Assembly: GCA_024036415.1 (NCBI GenBank)
Contig: JAMWET010000784.1
Coordinates: 68,501 to 132,500, forward strand
Direction of reading: 5' to 3'
Source of the DNA: Prochilodus magdalenae
Lineage: Eukaryota > Chordata > Actinopteri > Characiformes > Prochilodontidae
DNA: 64,000 bases
The notes under the pieces are model-generated. The model worked only from the letters and a program-made list of their open reading frames with translations, had not been told where the DNA came from and made no database searches. Both the position numbers and the translations under genes were made by a program. Positions 54,801 through 64,000 of the stretch are shown here, one piece after another (position 1 is the first letter of the stretch; every line of letters starts with the position of its first letter).

Positions 54801-57800
54801 GAACTCCAGACACATTTCAAAAGATCTGTACAGCTCAGTAGCTCAGTAGCGGGTTGATGTTAAATGTGACTATAGAACCTCAGATGTTCTTTACAGTGGT
54901 GGTGATGAGAACCAGAGGTCATCATGGTCAAATAGCTGCACTCAGAAGGAATCAACCGACAGGAATGAGCCTTGGTGGGCAGGTTTGACATCGTGAGACA
55001 TGCTAATGATTCACACTCGGCCGCATGTGACGTAAGCAAGGACAGGCCTACAGGACTACATGCACACAGACCGTTACCACAACTGTCCTTAACACCACGT
55101 CACCATCACCAAAGACTGCAGTGGTGTCGTACCAGACGGTCATGGAGCGACTCAGAATGGCAGCGGGTCATCTTCAGTGACGAGTCCCGCTTTAGTCTTG
55201 GTGGAGACGCCCAACGAATCCGTGTGTGGAGGCACCGTGGTCAGCACCAAGATGAACGGTTTGTTGTCACACGTCTAGAAGGCCTGGTGTCCCTCCACCT
55301 CCACCCCTACCGCACCATCTGCAGGAACTGTGTGAGGATGTTCAAGCTGCATGGGATGGATTATCACAGGACACCATTAGGAACCTCTACAGCTTCATAC
55401 TGAGAGCCCTGGAGTAGGCTCCAGCATCTCCTATGGCCCAGAAGGATAAGTGGGGACTATTTTGCCTCACTATACCGGCGCCACGACTGCACTAAACACA
55501 TTATGTTTTTGGACAGAAGTTTGTTTTCAAAACATTCATGAAACAAGGTCTCAGACATCAGGCATGAGGGAGCTTTTAGAGATAGACATCTGGTTCCATT
55601 TACCACCACTGACTTTTTACTGACTCAGTGTTTCTACGGTGACCAGGAAGTGCAAAACAAATGAACATTTCAGAAAACAAAACAACAAAAATAAAAACAA
55701 ATTTATAAATGACAAAAATTACATTGAAGAAAACACAATACAAGAAGCAAATACTATTTTACGAGACGTGAAACATTTTTACACACTGGGAATTGTGAGG
55801 AAAGGGCGGGTCTAACACACAGGAAGTGTTTGTTGCGGACCCAGGAACTGTTGGCAGTGGTAGAGTGGGTGGAGTTTGGGATGGTGACGAGGCTAAAGCG
55901 TGTTTGGTCCAGCTGGCGCTCCTGTTTCTCATGTGGAAGGTCATTAGAGTGTTTAAAGAGCAGAGGGAAGAGAGAGACCAGGTGGGCTGTAAAAGCTCTC
56001 AGCCGGTTTAAGCAGCTAGCTGGTTCTCCACTACAGCTAGCGTTACAGCCCACTGACCTTCCTTAACCTCTCCAGCTCTGAGTGGTTCAGACGCCTGTTT
56101 ATCTCTCACTTCCACCCACCGCCAAACAGTTTGATTGACAAGGGTCCACTACAATCACTTCCTGTGTGTTAGACCCGCCCTTTCCTTCAGAATTCAGTTT
56201 GTAGAAGTGTTTCGGTACTGGTAAATTTGTTTTTAACTTTTGTAATTTGTTTTCTTGAATGTAATTTTTTTATCATTTGTAAATTTGTTATTCCTTTTGT
56301 AATTTTGTTTTCTGAAATGTTAATTCGCTTTGCACGTCTCAGCCACTGTATGTTTAACACCAAACCACTCTGAACGACTACTGGTTTATGCATATATAAG
56401 AGAACACTGCAAACAAATACTTACCGGACCTAAAATACTTCTGAGCCTTTTCTGGGTCGATGTTGCACTCCAGAACACACTGGCTCACAACGTCCTGTAT
56501 GATCTTCCTGCCTCTCGCAAGAACATCATGCCAGTCACTGTCCTTCATTTCCTGTCTTGGCTATGGGCATATGGGCGTACGTGAGACACTGAAGACTTTG
56601 ACCATTTAAAACCTACGTACCTTAACAAACCTCCTACCTGTCTGAGCAGGCAGAACGAGGGGGGCACGGCGTTCTCATCTCTTCGGTAGCATTTCTGCAG
56701 GATGTCACAGCCGAAGCCCCTCTGCTGGCACACCTGGAGGAGCATCAGGAACTCAGAGAGCTCCACCTGCTCAGGTAAACACACCGCTCCATACTGTTCA
56801 CCCACCAGACCCTGACAGACCCCACACAGAGACAGAGGAGCAGGTCATGGACTCTCACCAAAAAAACTGCACTGGATTTTCACTAGACATGTTTCCCATC
56901 TGAGCACTGAAAAGACTGAAATTCTTTTAGAGAAGCCTAAATCAGTACTCCAATAAAAGTACTGATACTCCAGTAAAAGTACTTATACTCCAGTAAAAGT
57001 ACTGATACTCCAGTAAAAGTTCTGATACTCCAGTAAAAGTACTGATACTCCAGTAAAAGTACTGATACTCCAGTAAAAGTACTGATACTCCAGTAAAAGT
57101 TCTGATACTCTAGTTAAAAGTACTTATAATTTTTTATTGTTTGTAAATTAGTTTTTCCTTTTGTAATTTGTTTTCTTGAATGTAATTTTTTATCGTTTGT
57201 AAATTTGTTTTTAACTTTTGTAATTTGTTTTCTTGAATGTAATTTTTTATCGTTTGTAAATTTGTTTTTAACTTTTGTAATTTGTTTTCTTGAATGTCAT
57301 TTTTTTCTAAATTTGTTTTCCTGAATGTAATTTTTTCACTAGACATGTTTCCCATCTGAGCACTGAAAAGACTGAAATTCTTTTAGAGAAGCCTAAATCA
57401 GTACTCCAGTAAAAGTGCTGATACTCCAGTAAAAGTACTTATACTCCAATAAAAGTACTTATACTCCAGTACAATTACTGATACTCCAGTAAAAGTACTT
57501 ATACTCCAATAAAAGTACTTATACTCCAGTACAATTACTGATACTCCAGTAAAAGTACTTATACTCCAATAAAAGTACTTATACTCCAGTAAAATTACTG
57601 ATACTCCAGTAAAAGTACTGATACTCCAATAAAAGTACTTATACTCCAGTAAAATTACTGATACTCCAGTAAATATACTGATACTCCAATAAAAGTACTT
57701 ATACTCCAGGAAAAGTACTGATACTCTAGTAAAAGTACTTATACTCCAGTAAAAGTACTGATACTCTAGTAAATGTTCTGATACTCTAGTTAAAAGTACT

Positions 57801-58568
57801 TATACTCGAGTAAAAGTTCTGATACTCCAGTAAAAGTACTGATACTCCAGTAAAAGTACTGATACTCCAATAAGGGTACTTATACTCCAGTAAAAGTACT
57901 GACACTCCAGTAAAAGTACTTATACTCCAGTAAAAGTACTGATACTCCAGTAAAAGTTCTGATACTCCAGTAAAAGTACTGATACTCCAGTAAAAGTACT
58001 GATACTCCAGTAAAAGTACTTATACTCCAGTAAAAGTACTGATACTCCAGTAAAAGTTCTGATACTCCAGTAAAATACTGATATTCCAGTTAAAGTTCTG
58101 ATACTCCAGTAAAAGTACCAGGTCAAAAAAGCTACGTCAGTACTGAGTACCTTCCCGAACTGAGCAGAGGAACGTCTTAGTAAATCCGAGTGATGCACAG
58201 TAATGAAGTAGATGTAATTGGTTTCTGCACTTAAGTAGTTTTTCCTGTATCTGTACTTTACTGAACTCTAATATCTTCCTTTTTACTGCAACACATTATG
58301 CAAAGTTTGCCGTTCCTTTTGGCATATGTGCAAAGGAAAGCTCATTTGTGAGGCTGCGTTTTATTAAATTTTTATAAAACCCGTAATGAAGCTGCAAATA
58401 AATCTTAAAGCGAAGCTTTGCTTATTTGCAAAAAGCTGTTTTAGAGTTCTAGCTAATGGAACCTGTTCTCCTTCAGTGTTCTGTGCTCATGATCAAGCTG
58501 TCAGACTAATGAATGAGCTTCTATTAAAGACTGGAGGACTGAGAGACACGACAGACAGACAGACAGAC

Positions 58569-58600
<32 letters not shown>

Positions 58601-61505
58601 GAAAACCCGAAACACGTATAAACCCACCGTTATAAGCGGTTTATAAACATACCACAAAGAAAGGACCCAGTGACTTCACCCTGCACTCTTCAATTAACTG
58701 CAGCCGCTCCTTCTGCGTCGGCCAGCTCTGTGAGTCCTTCCCTTCATAGGGGTCAATGACCTGCAGGGAGTGGACCATACATGCTACTGAACTTAGTGTA
58801 CACGGTGAACTGACTTCAGGTGAACATGCTCATGGTTTATGTATGAACTACACAGTTTTGGCCTTCGGTGGTGTACTTCCTGTGAAAACCGTGCCTAGAA
58901 TGAATGAAGTCAATACAATGCATCAATGCAGCACTCGCCCAGAGAAGCTTCCTTTGTCTCCTGTGTTTATTTGCACTGGCGGTGCCTTAAAGCCGTCTGT
59001 GTGGTGCCGGCCGGAACCTGTTTGACTTTAATAATTAAAAGCCAGTGATGTTTGGACAGAAACGGCTCAGAAAAGAAAAACAGACCCTCTCAGCTCATAT
59101 ACGCTGTCAGATACACATGACTGGAAATATAACAACGGCTCCAAACCCTCTCTTACAAAGGATGGTTCTTCACGAGCGTGAATGCGTTGTATAAGGTCAC
59201 ATTATTATGACCACCAGTGAATAAAATCCAGAGTAACCGCAGAGTGCAGCACGGACAGCAGCTGGATGCAACACAGTAAGGTCCTGGTAGGTCGTCACAG
59301 GTATCTGGAGCCATCCGACAGTTGCCGGACGGTACATGGGGGAGGATCCATAGGGGTGCAAGTCTGGGGAAGTAGAGGGCCAGGGTAGTACGTGGAAGTC
59401 TTGGTCATGCCCCTCCAGCCAGTGTGGGACATTTCTAGCGGTGTGGGGTATTGCATTGTCTTACTGGATAACCCCTATCTGCCCTAGAGTAGACAATCAC
59501 CATGTGTGGCCATAGCATATCCAGCCAGCTCACGACCTGTGGCTTCCTTATTGAGGCAAGTGCTGCCGCCAATGAAAGGAGGAAGTGGTCATAATAATGT
59601 GACTCCACTGCGTATTTGTAGGCTTTTCGAAAATGGTTGTATAAAGCACCAGGAGAGCTAATGTTACAAGCTTGACATTGTAGCAGAACCCTTTTAGATG
59701 CTAGATAAAACCATGTACAGAACATTCTCCATCAACCTACAGAGCCAGGAAGTCTAAAGGACTTAAATGGTTCTCTGCGTGGTGAAATGGCTCTTTGAGT
59801 CTCTATATAGAACCACTGGCTCTTTACCCAACAATGCTTGAAGAACCATCCTTATTAAGCGTGCCTTTAAAAATGCACCTGTAACAGTAGAAGAACCCTT
59901 TATGGTGCTAGGCCAATTTCTAAAATGTTCTTTATAGAACCATATGCAACACATTCTCCATCAACCTGAGGAACCATTTCATCTTTGCAAAGAACCGTTT
60001 AAGCACAACATGGTTCTTTGAATGTTCATGGTTCTATGTAGAACCATTGCCTTTGCTGAAGAATGCTTGAAGAACCATCCCTTTTAAGCATGCTTGTTTA
60101 AGGATGCTTTTGTAACAATAGCAGAACCCTTTGTGGTGCTATGCCCTTTTCAAAAAGGTTCTTTCATGCTTAAATAGTTCTTTGCATGGTGAAATGGTTC
60201 TTCAGCTTAATGGAGAATGTGTTGCACATGGCTCTACGTAGAACCTTTATGACAAGGGGCTACCTTTATATGTGTGCTTTCCAAGCATGTTCTTTATCGA
60301 TTGTATAGCCCTATAGAACCATAGCCAACATGTTCTCTGTTAACCCGATGAACCATTTCACTATACATAAAACCATGTGCAAATGGTTCCATATAGAACT
60401 TGTGGTTCCAAATAATACAGTTCGCTTTAGTACAGCACCCTTGAAGAACCATTTTCTTTGAGAGTGTAGTGTTACTGATGTGAACATAATGCCAACTTAA
60501 GAGATCTATCAAAGCCAGAGCGGGAAAGTGATTATTCACATAGTTAGCTTGGAGCTAATCTAACATTGAGACTCTATTGGCAGGCTAGCAAAACTTAGCA
60601 TTACTCCAGCAGTAGCAGAGTTTTCCCTTTGCTGGATGGAGGAACGATGTTGGCTGTATTGAAATAACACACTTCATACTACTCGCATATTAAACCTACT
60701 TAAAAGTAGTATGTACACTGGGGACCAAAATGCAGCCCTCTCCGAGTATAACTGTGGGTGTAGTGATTGTAGTGGGGTATGTTTTCATCAGAATGAGCCT
60801 CAGAAAGTTAAATATACAGGTCTGAAGATTAATAAAAGATGAACTCGCTTTAGAGGATCAGTTTTAGAGTGAAATAGCGAGGGGAGCTAACAGCTAGGCT
60901 AACCGTATCTCAGGTGAACTGAGCAGCGTTAGCAGCAGCTAGCTCTAAACAGTGGATACAGTAATAACAGCTCTGAGGTAAATGTCGGTGTAGTGATTGT
61001 AGTTGGGTGTGTGTTTATCAGAATGAGACTCAGAAAGTTAAATATACAGGTCTGAAGATTAATAAAAGATGAACTCGCTTTAGAGGATCAGTTTTAGAGT
61101 GAAATAGCGAGGGGAGCTAACAGCTAGGCTAACCGTATCTCAGGTGAACTGAGCAGCGTTAGCAGCAGCTAGCTCTAAACAGTGGATACAGTAATAACAG
61201 CTCTGAGGTAAATGTGAGGTAACTGGTCATGTGACTGTATTAGTATACCACACTGTAGGTCATAACTTGTTACTGTACCGTATACCACACACAGGGGGTG
61301 TATACAGTGTGCAGTACATACAGTAATATACAGTGTGCGGTATAGCAGTGTGCTGCTTTGAATACAGTCAGAGTTATCTGTAACTGGCAGAGAGAGGAGT
61401 TTACAGCTCTGCTCACCCTGAAGTCCACTCCATGTGTGCGTCTGCAGTGGTCCCTCAGTTTGGGGAACACGTTTTCTCTCAGGAACTTCCTCTCCGCCTC
61501 AGAGT
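48813..61505 (-). CDS. nwd1: NACHT and WD repeat domain protein, NWD1-like (first coding exon not found)
   Basis: STAND-type P-loop ATPase with C-terminal beta-propellers; NWD1 relatives are cytosolic and poorly understood. Coding exons (minus): 61505-61417, 58760-58653, 56811-56638, 56560-56425, 54732-54221, 52520-48813 (stop TGA 48815-48813). Phases agree, giving about 1,575 residues in the window. N-terminus: EAERKFLRENVFPKLRDHCR, VIDPYEGKDSQSW, SLGPFFV and RRDENAVPP, the DUF4062-like region. Walker A GGPCTGKS lies at about residue 325, Walker B LILVIDGLDQ at about 415, then a helical linker and many WD-type blades (LLVWNWVSG, YVWNTSAK, SRVWKLCSG). The 3.7-kb last exon codes NACHT-end plus all WD repeats. 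Exon 61505 starts in phase 1, so at least one upstream coding exon is missing; I could not find it in 61506-64000. Orthology to NWD1 rather than another paralogue is inference; the gene symbol is tentative. Confidence 0.85.
52975..54060. repeat. GACCAGCTTGACCAAGCTGGTT minisatellite
   Basis: Fills the NACHT/WD intron between the Walker A exon and the last exon. Words TTGACCAAGCTGGTTGACCA, GACCAGTATGAC and GACCAGCATGACCAGCTTGA recur in irregular 21-30-bp steps. Many words are near-palindromic (CCAGCTTG/CAAGCTGG), so either strand can self-pair. Unit order is too diverged for a clean period. Confidence 0.9.
54925..55405 (+). mobile_element. Deleted Tc1-like element (copy 3, right end lost)
   Basis: Starts AAATAGCTGCACTCAGAAGG. 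A plus-strand frame reads RPLPQLSLTPRHHHQRLQWC, SEWQRVIFSDESRFSLGG and RIRVWRHRGQHQDERFVVTR, the longest transposase stretch of the three copies, then the same deletion junction. Ends abruptly near 55405, joined to a scrap of another fish repeat (GGAGTAGGCTCCAGCATCTC). NACHT/WD intron. Confidence 0.85.
55636..56345. mobile_element. Foldback MITE with nested terminal symmetry
   Basis: An inner pair AGGAAAGGGCGGGTCTAACA (55798) and its exact complement ending at 56186 (about 31 bp perfect). Outside it, AT-rich arms 55640-55760 and 56215-56340 also pair (AACATTTCAGAAAACAAAAC versus GTTTTGTTTTCTGAAATGTT-like). About 710 bp in all, without ORF. Part of the right arm is the likely source of the tandem block at 57130-57320. 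Confidence 0.8.
56944..58112. repeat. 20-bp minisatellite with a duplicated flank
   Basis: Unit TACTGATACTCCAGTAAAAG; variants TACTTATACTCC and TTCTGATACTCC alternate. Two blocks (56944-57125 and 57400-58112) are split by the AT-rich block at 57130-57320 and by a repeat of the left flank (GTTTCCCATCTGAGCACTGA at about 56888 and again at about 57345). NACHT/WD intron. Confidence 0.95.
57130..57330. repeat. 56-bp tandem repeat derived from the foldback MITE arm
   Basis: About 3.5 units of TTTGTAATTTGTTTTCTTGA plus ATGTAATTTTTTATCGTTTG. The same words occur once at 56240-56310 in the right arm of the element at 55636-56345. Confidence 0.85.
58546..58602. repeat. GACA/GATA microsatellite
   Basis: (GACA)n running into (GATA)n, about 50 bp, 50 bp from an exon end of the NACHT/WD gene (58653). 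Confidence 0.95.
59196..59603. mobile_element. MITE with GTCACATTATTATGACCAC ends
   Basis: Left GTCACATTATTATGACCAC and right GTGGTCATAATAATGTGAC are exact reverse complements (19 bp), 408 bp apart in total. No credible ORF. NACHT/WD intron. Confidence 0.9.
59750..60470. repeat. Field of AGAACCAT / ATGGTTCT words
   Basis: More than 20 occurrences of AGAACCAT or its complement, with larger repeated phrases (AATGCTTGAAGAACCATCC at about 59835 and 60063; CACATTCTCCATCAACCT twice). Interpreted as several overlapping or decayed copies of one palindromic repeat. Confidence 0.7.
60730..61345. repeat. Dispersed element with two 231-bp units
   Basis: The marker GTAGTGATTG starts at 60760 and 60990 (230-bp period). 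Then the flank GTCATGTGACTGTATTAGTA and CACACACAGGGGG as at 7611-7975. It ends about 70 bp from an exon of the NACHT/WD gene (61417). Confidence 0.85.
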
Positions 61506-62555
61506 CTACACCACAGTCAGTATGACACACAGAACGTCAATAACATGTAATGAAGGCAGATAGGATTTAATGTTGATATGTTGAATGTTAAAGGAGCAAT
61601 ATGTAAAATTACACAACCTGGGGAAATCTCCAAGCAATAGGGGGCGACATATCGCTTACTAGAAAGTTCTGATGTCCATGGTTCTTGTAAGAAACGCATT
61701 AATGCACAGTCCCTTCTCCTCCCTTCTCACTCCCTACCAGAAATGCTATGTGTTCATCATCAAACGTTCCTCCCTTTCCTCTCCAAGAGCGTCTCCAGTG
61801 GTGGAGAGCAGCACCAGTGGTAACTCTTCTGCTTCTATTTATTTCACTCCTTTTGTTTGCTGCTGAACGTGGTTTCTTGCTGAGATCGGGCAAAGGCGAA
61901 GGCGGCGGCGGTCACTAACCAAGAGCTTAAGCCGTCATCGTATTTACTGCTCCTTTAATTGGCTGGCCACCTGCATTTAAATGGTCTAGCCGGGAGCAGC
62001 ACCTTCAGCATAACTTAGAGGTTAGAATACGCCGCCGGAGCAGCGCTGCAACTTCATCCTCTCATGTTGGACTGATTCCACTCCTACAGCGCTACCATGA
62101 CTCACTATCACCTCTTCAGGTACAAAGTGGTATTATGAGACAGGAGGGGCCAGGGCTAGCTGGTTAGCATGCTAACCTCATTATATATCTCTGATACACC
62201 ATTCATAGACATTTTTGACACTCTATCACAACAATTTCTCCACTTGCTTCAAACAAAACAAACAAAAAAATACATATTGCTCCTTTAAAATATGACAAAT
62301 TATAATACAAAGACTGATTCTCATATAGTCTTATAGTGAGCATACAGCAATATATCGTTTCTTCATATGTCCATTTTAACCTACTGCAAAACAACAGTCA
62401 CTAAAAATTACTTTTAGCATTATTACACTATTGTTAAATATAAAAAAATTTAATTGGTGCATTATTTCTGATATTTTATTTTGCACTAGTGTGTCAATAC
62501 TGCCATATGTGTTTTTAGTGTATTATTTAGCAATTTTAGTGCATTTGTGAAATTA
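61506..62555. other. Upstream or first-intron region of the NACHT/WD gene
   Basis: I looked for a minus-strand exon ending in phase 1 with a GT donor and found none convincing. The sequence is ordinary with A/T-rich stretches near 62380-62555. Confidence 0.4.
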
Positions 62556-63680
62556 AAGTTCCTAATCAAGGTACAAATTACTAATCAAAGTACCAATTCT
62601 TAAAGTACCAATTCCTAATCAAAGTACCAATTCCTAAAGTTCCAATTCTTAAAGTACCAATTCCTAATCAAAGTACCAACTTCTAATCAAAGTACCAATT
62701 CCTAATCAAAGTACCAATTCCTAAAGTACCAATTCCTAATCCAAGTACCAATTCCTAATCAAAGTTCCAATTCTTAAAGTACCAATTCCTAATCAAAGTT
62801 CCAATTCTTAAAGTACCAATTCCTAATCAAAGTATAAATTCCTAATCAAAGTACGAATTCTTAAAGTACCAATTCCTAAACAAAGTACCAATTCTTAAAG
62901 TACGAATTCCTTATCAAAGTTCCAATTCCTAATCCAAGTACCAATTCCTAATCAAAGTACCAATTCCTAATCAAAGTTCCAATTCCTAATCCAAGTACCA
63001 ATTCCTAATCCAAGTACCAATTCCTAATCAAAGTACCAATTCTTAAAATACCAATTCCTATTCCAAGTACCAATTCCTAATCAAAGTTCCAATTCTTAAA
63101 GTTCCAATTCCTAATCAAAGTGCCAATTCCTAATCAAAGTACCAATTCCTAATCAAAGTACCAATTCCTAAAGTACCAATTCCTAATCCAAGTACCAATT
63201 CCTAATCAAAGTTCCAATTCTTAAAGTACCAATTCCTAATCAAAGTATAAATTCCTAATCAAAGTACGAATTCTTAAAGTACCAATTCCTAAACAAAGTA
63301 CCAATTCTTAAAGTACCAATTCCTTATCAAAGTTCCAATTCCTAATCCAAGTACCAATTCCTAATCAAAGTACCAATTCCTAATCAAAGTACCAATTCCT
63401 AATCAAAGTTCCAATTCCTAATCCAAGTACCAATTCCTAATCAAAGTACCAATTCCTAATCAAAGTTCCAATTCCTAATCCAAGTACCAATTCCTAATCA
63501 AAGTTCCAATTCTTAAAGTTCCAATTCCTAATCAAAGTGCCAATTCCTAATCAAAGGTCCAATTCCTAATCAAAGTAACAATTCCTAATCAAAGTTCCAA
63601 TTCTTAAAGTTCCAATTCCTAATCAAAGTGCCAATTCCTAATCAAAGGTCCAATTCCTAATCAAAGTAACAATTCCTAAT
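62556..63680. repeat. 19-bp / 15-bp composite minisatellite
   Basis: Units ACCAATTCCTAATCAAAGT (19 bp) and the short form ACCAATTCTTAAAGT (15 bp) in about 1.1 kb. A higher-order block of about 380-420 bp is seen twice: the order 'ttaaagtacc.. aatcaaagtataaatt.. aaagtacgaatt' at 62810-62880 recurs at 63215-63285. 63681-64000 shows nothing further. Confidence 0.95.
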
Positions 63681-64000
63681 TCATTCAAATTAAGTGACTT
63701 CGTTTCAGAATGTGTCTCATGTTTACCATTTTACTCTATATTTAAACATAAAAATCTATTAAAGTTTGCTCATTTTAAATTAGTTCTCAAACAAAGAAAC
63801 AAATAATCAAACTATGTCACATTGTAATATTTCACTAATCATGTTCTAAACAGTTATAAACCGTCTCTTTAATTTTAAAGTTCTTATTTATAAAGTTCTT
63901 ATTAAACTGTTTTGAGAGAGCCTCAAGCTGTTTACATCCAAGCTGTCAGGCACCTGACCACCATGAACACAGATTCACAGTGTCAATCAGGAGGAAACAC

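Noticed and set aside
57920..58198. Repetitive Tyr/Trp/Ser-rich ORF as a repeat protein
   Set aside because: It is the 20-bp minisatellite read in one frame, inside an intron.
62556..63680. Regular direct repeats as a CRISPR array
   Set aside because: No unique spacers: units are contiguous variants of one 19-bp word in a vertebrate genome.

Overview
This is nuclear genomic DNA from a ray-finned fish, most likely an ostariophysan (characin or catfish relative). The case rests on spliced vertebrate genes with GT-AG introns, many TA/GATA microsatellites, and dense fish-type repeats: tRNA-headed SINEs, palindromic MITEs, Tc1-like and hAT-like remnants. The ostariophysan call is inference from repeat style only. 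There is no prokaryotic, organellar or viral gene content.

Layout. 1-5.1 kb: 5' part of RSF1 (minus strand; exons 1-4, running off the left edge). 5.1-5.9 kb: shared head-to-head promoter region. 7.2-11.3 kb: complete coding part of AAMDC (plus). 11.6-28.7 kb: complete INTS4 (minus; 23 coding exons, 975 codons), tail-to-tail with AAMDC and with overlapping 3' ends. 32.8-35.2 kb: KCTD14 (minus; two coding exons). 35.6-42.7 kb: RPS3 (minus; six coding exons plus a spliced 3'UTR exon), with three intronic copies of the C/D-box snoRNA U15 (SNORD15). 42.7-48.7 kb: gene-free DNA built largely from a deleted Tc1-like element and two hAT-like elements. 48.8-61.5 kb: an NWD1-type NACHT/WD-repeat gene (minus; all but the first coding part), with tandem arrays in its introns. 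The rest, to 64 kb, is mainly a 19-bp minisatellite.

RSF1-AAMDC-INTS4-KCTD14 is the conserved vertebrate block known from human 11q14.1. The genes serve housekeeping roles: RSF1 in chromatin remodelling with SMARCA5, INTS4 in the Integrator cleavage module, RPS3 in the 40S subunit, and U15 in 28S rRNA methylation. KCTD14 and the NWD1-like gene are less well characterised.

The unusual material is mostly non-coding: two large inverted SINE-containing repeats (RSF1 intron 1, INTS4 intron 13), a transposon fragment that makes up over half of a 107-nt INTS4 intron and forms most of its 5' splice site, a triplicated U15 with one copy in an intron that starts 3 nt after the RPS3 stop codon, and a dispersed element with a variable number of 231-bp internal units. 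I found no convincing new protein-coding system. Coordinates of spliced exons were read by hand from splice sites and reading-frame continuity; repeat boundaries are approximate.
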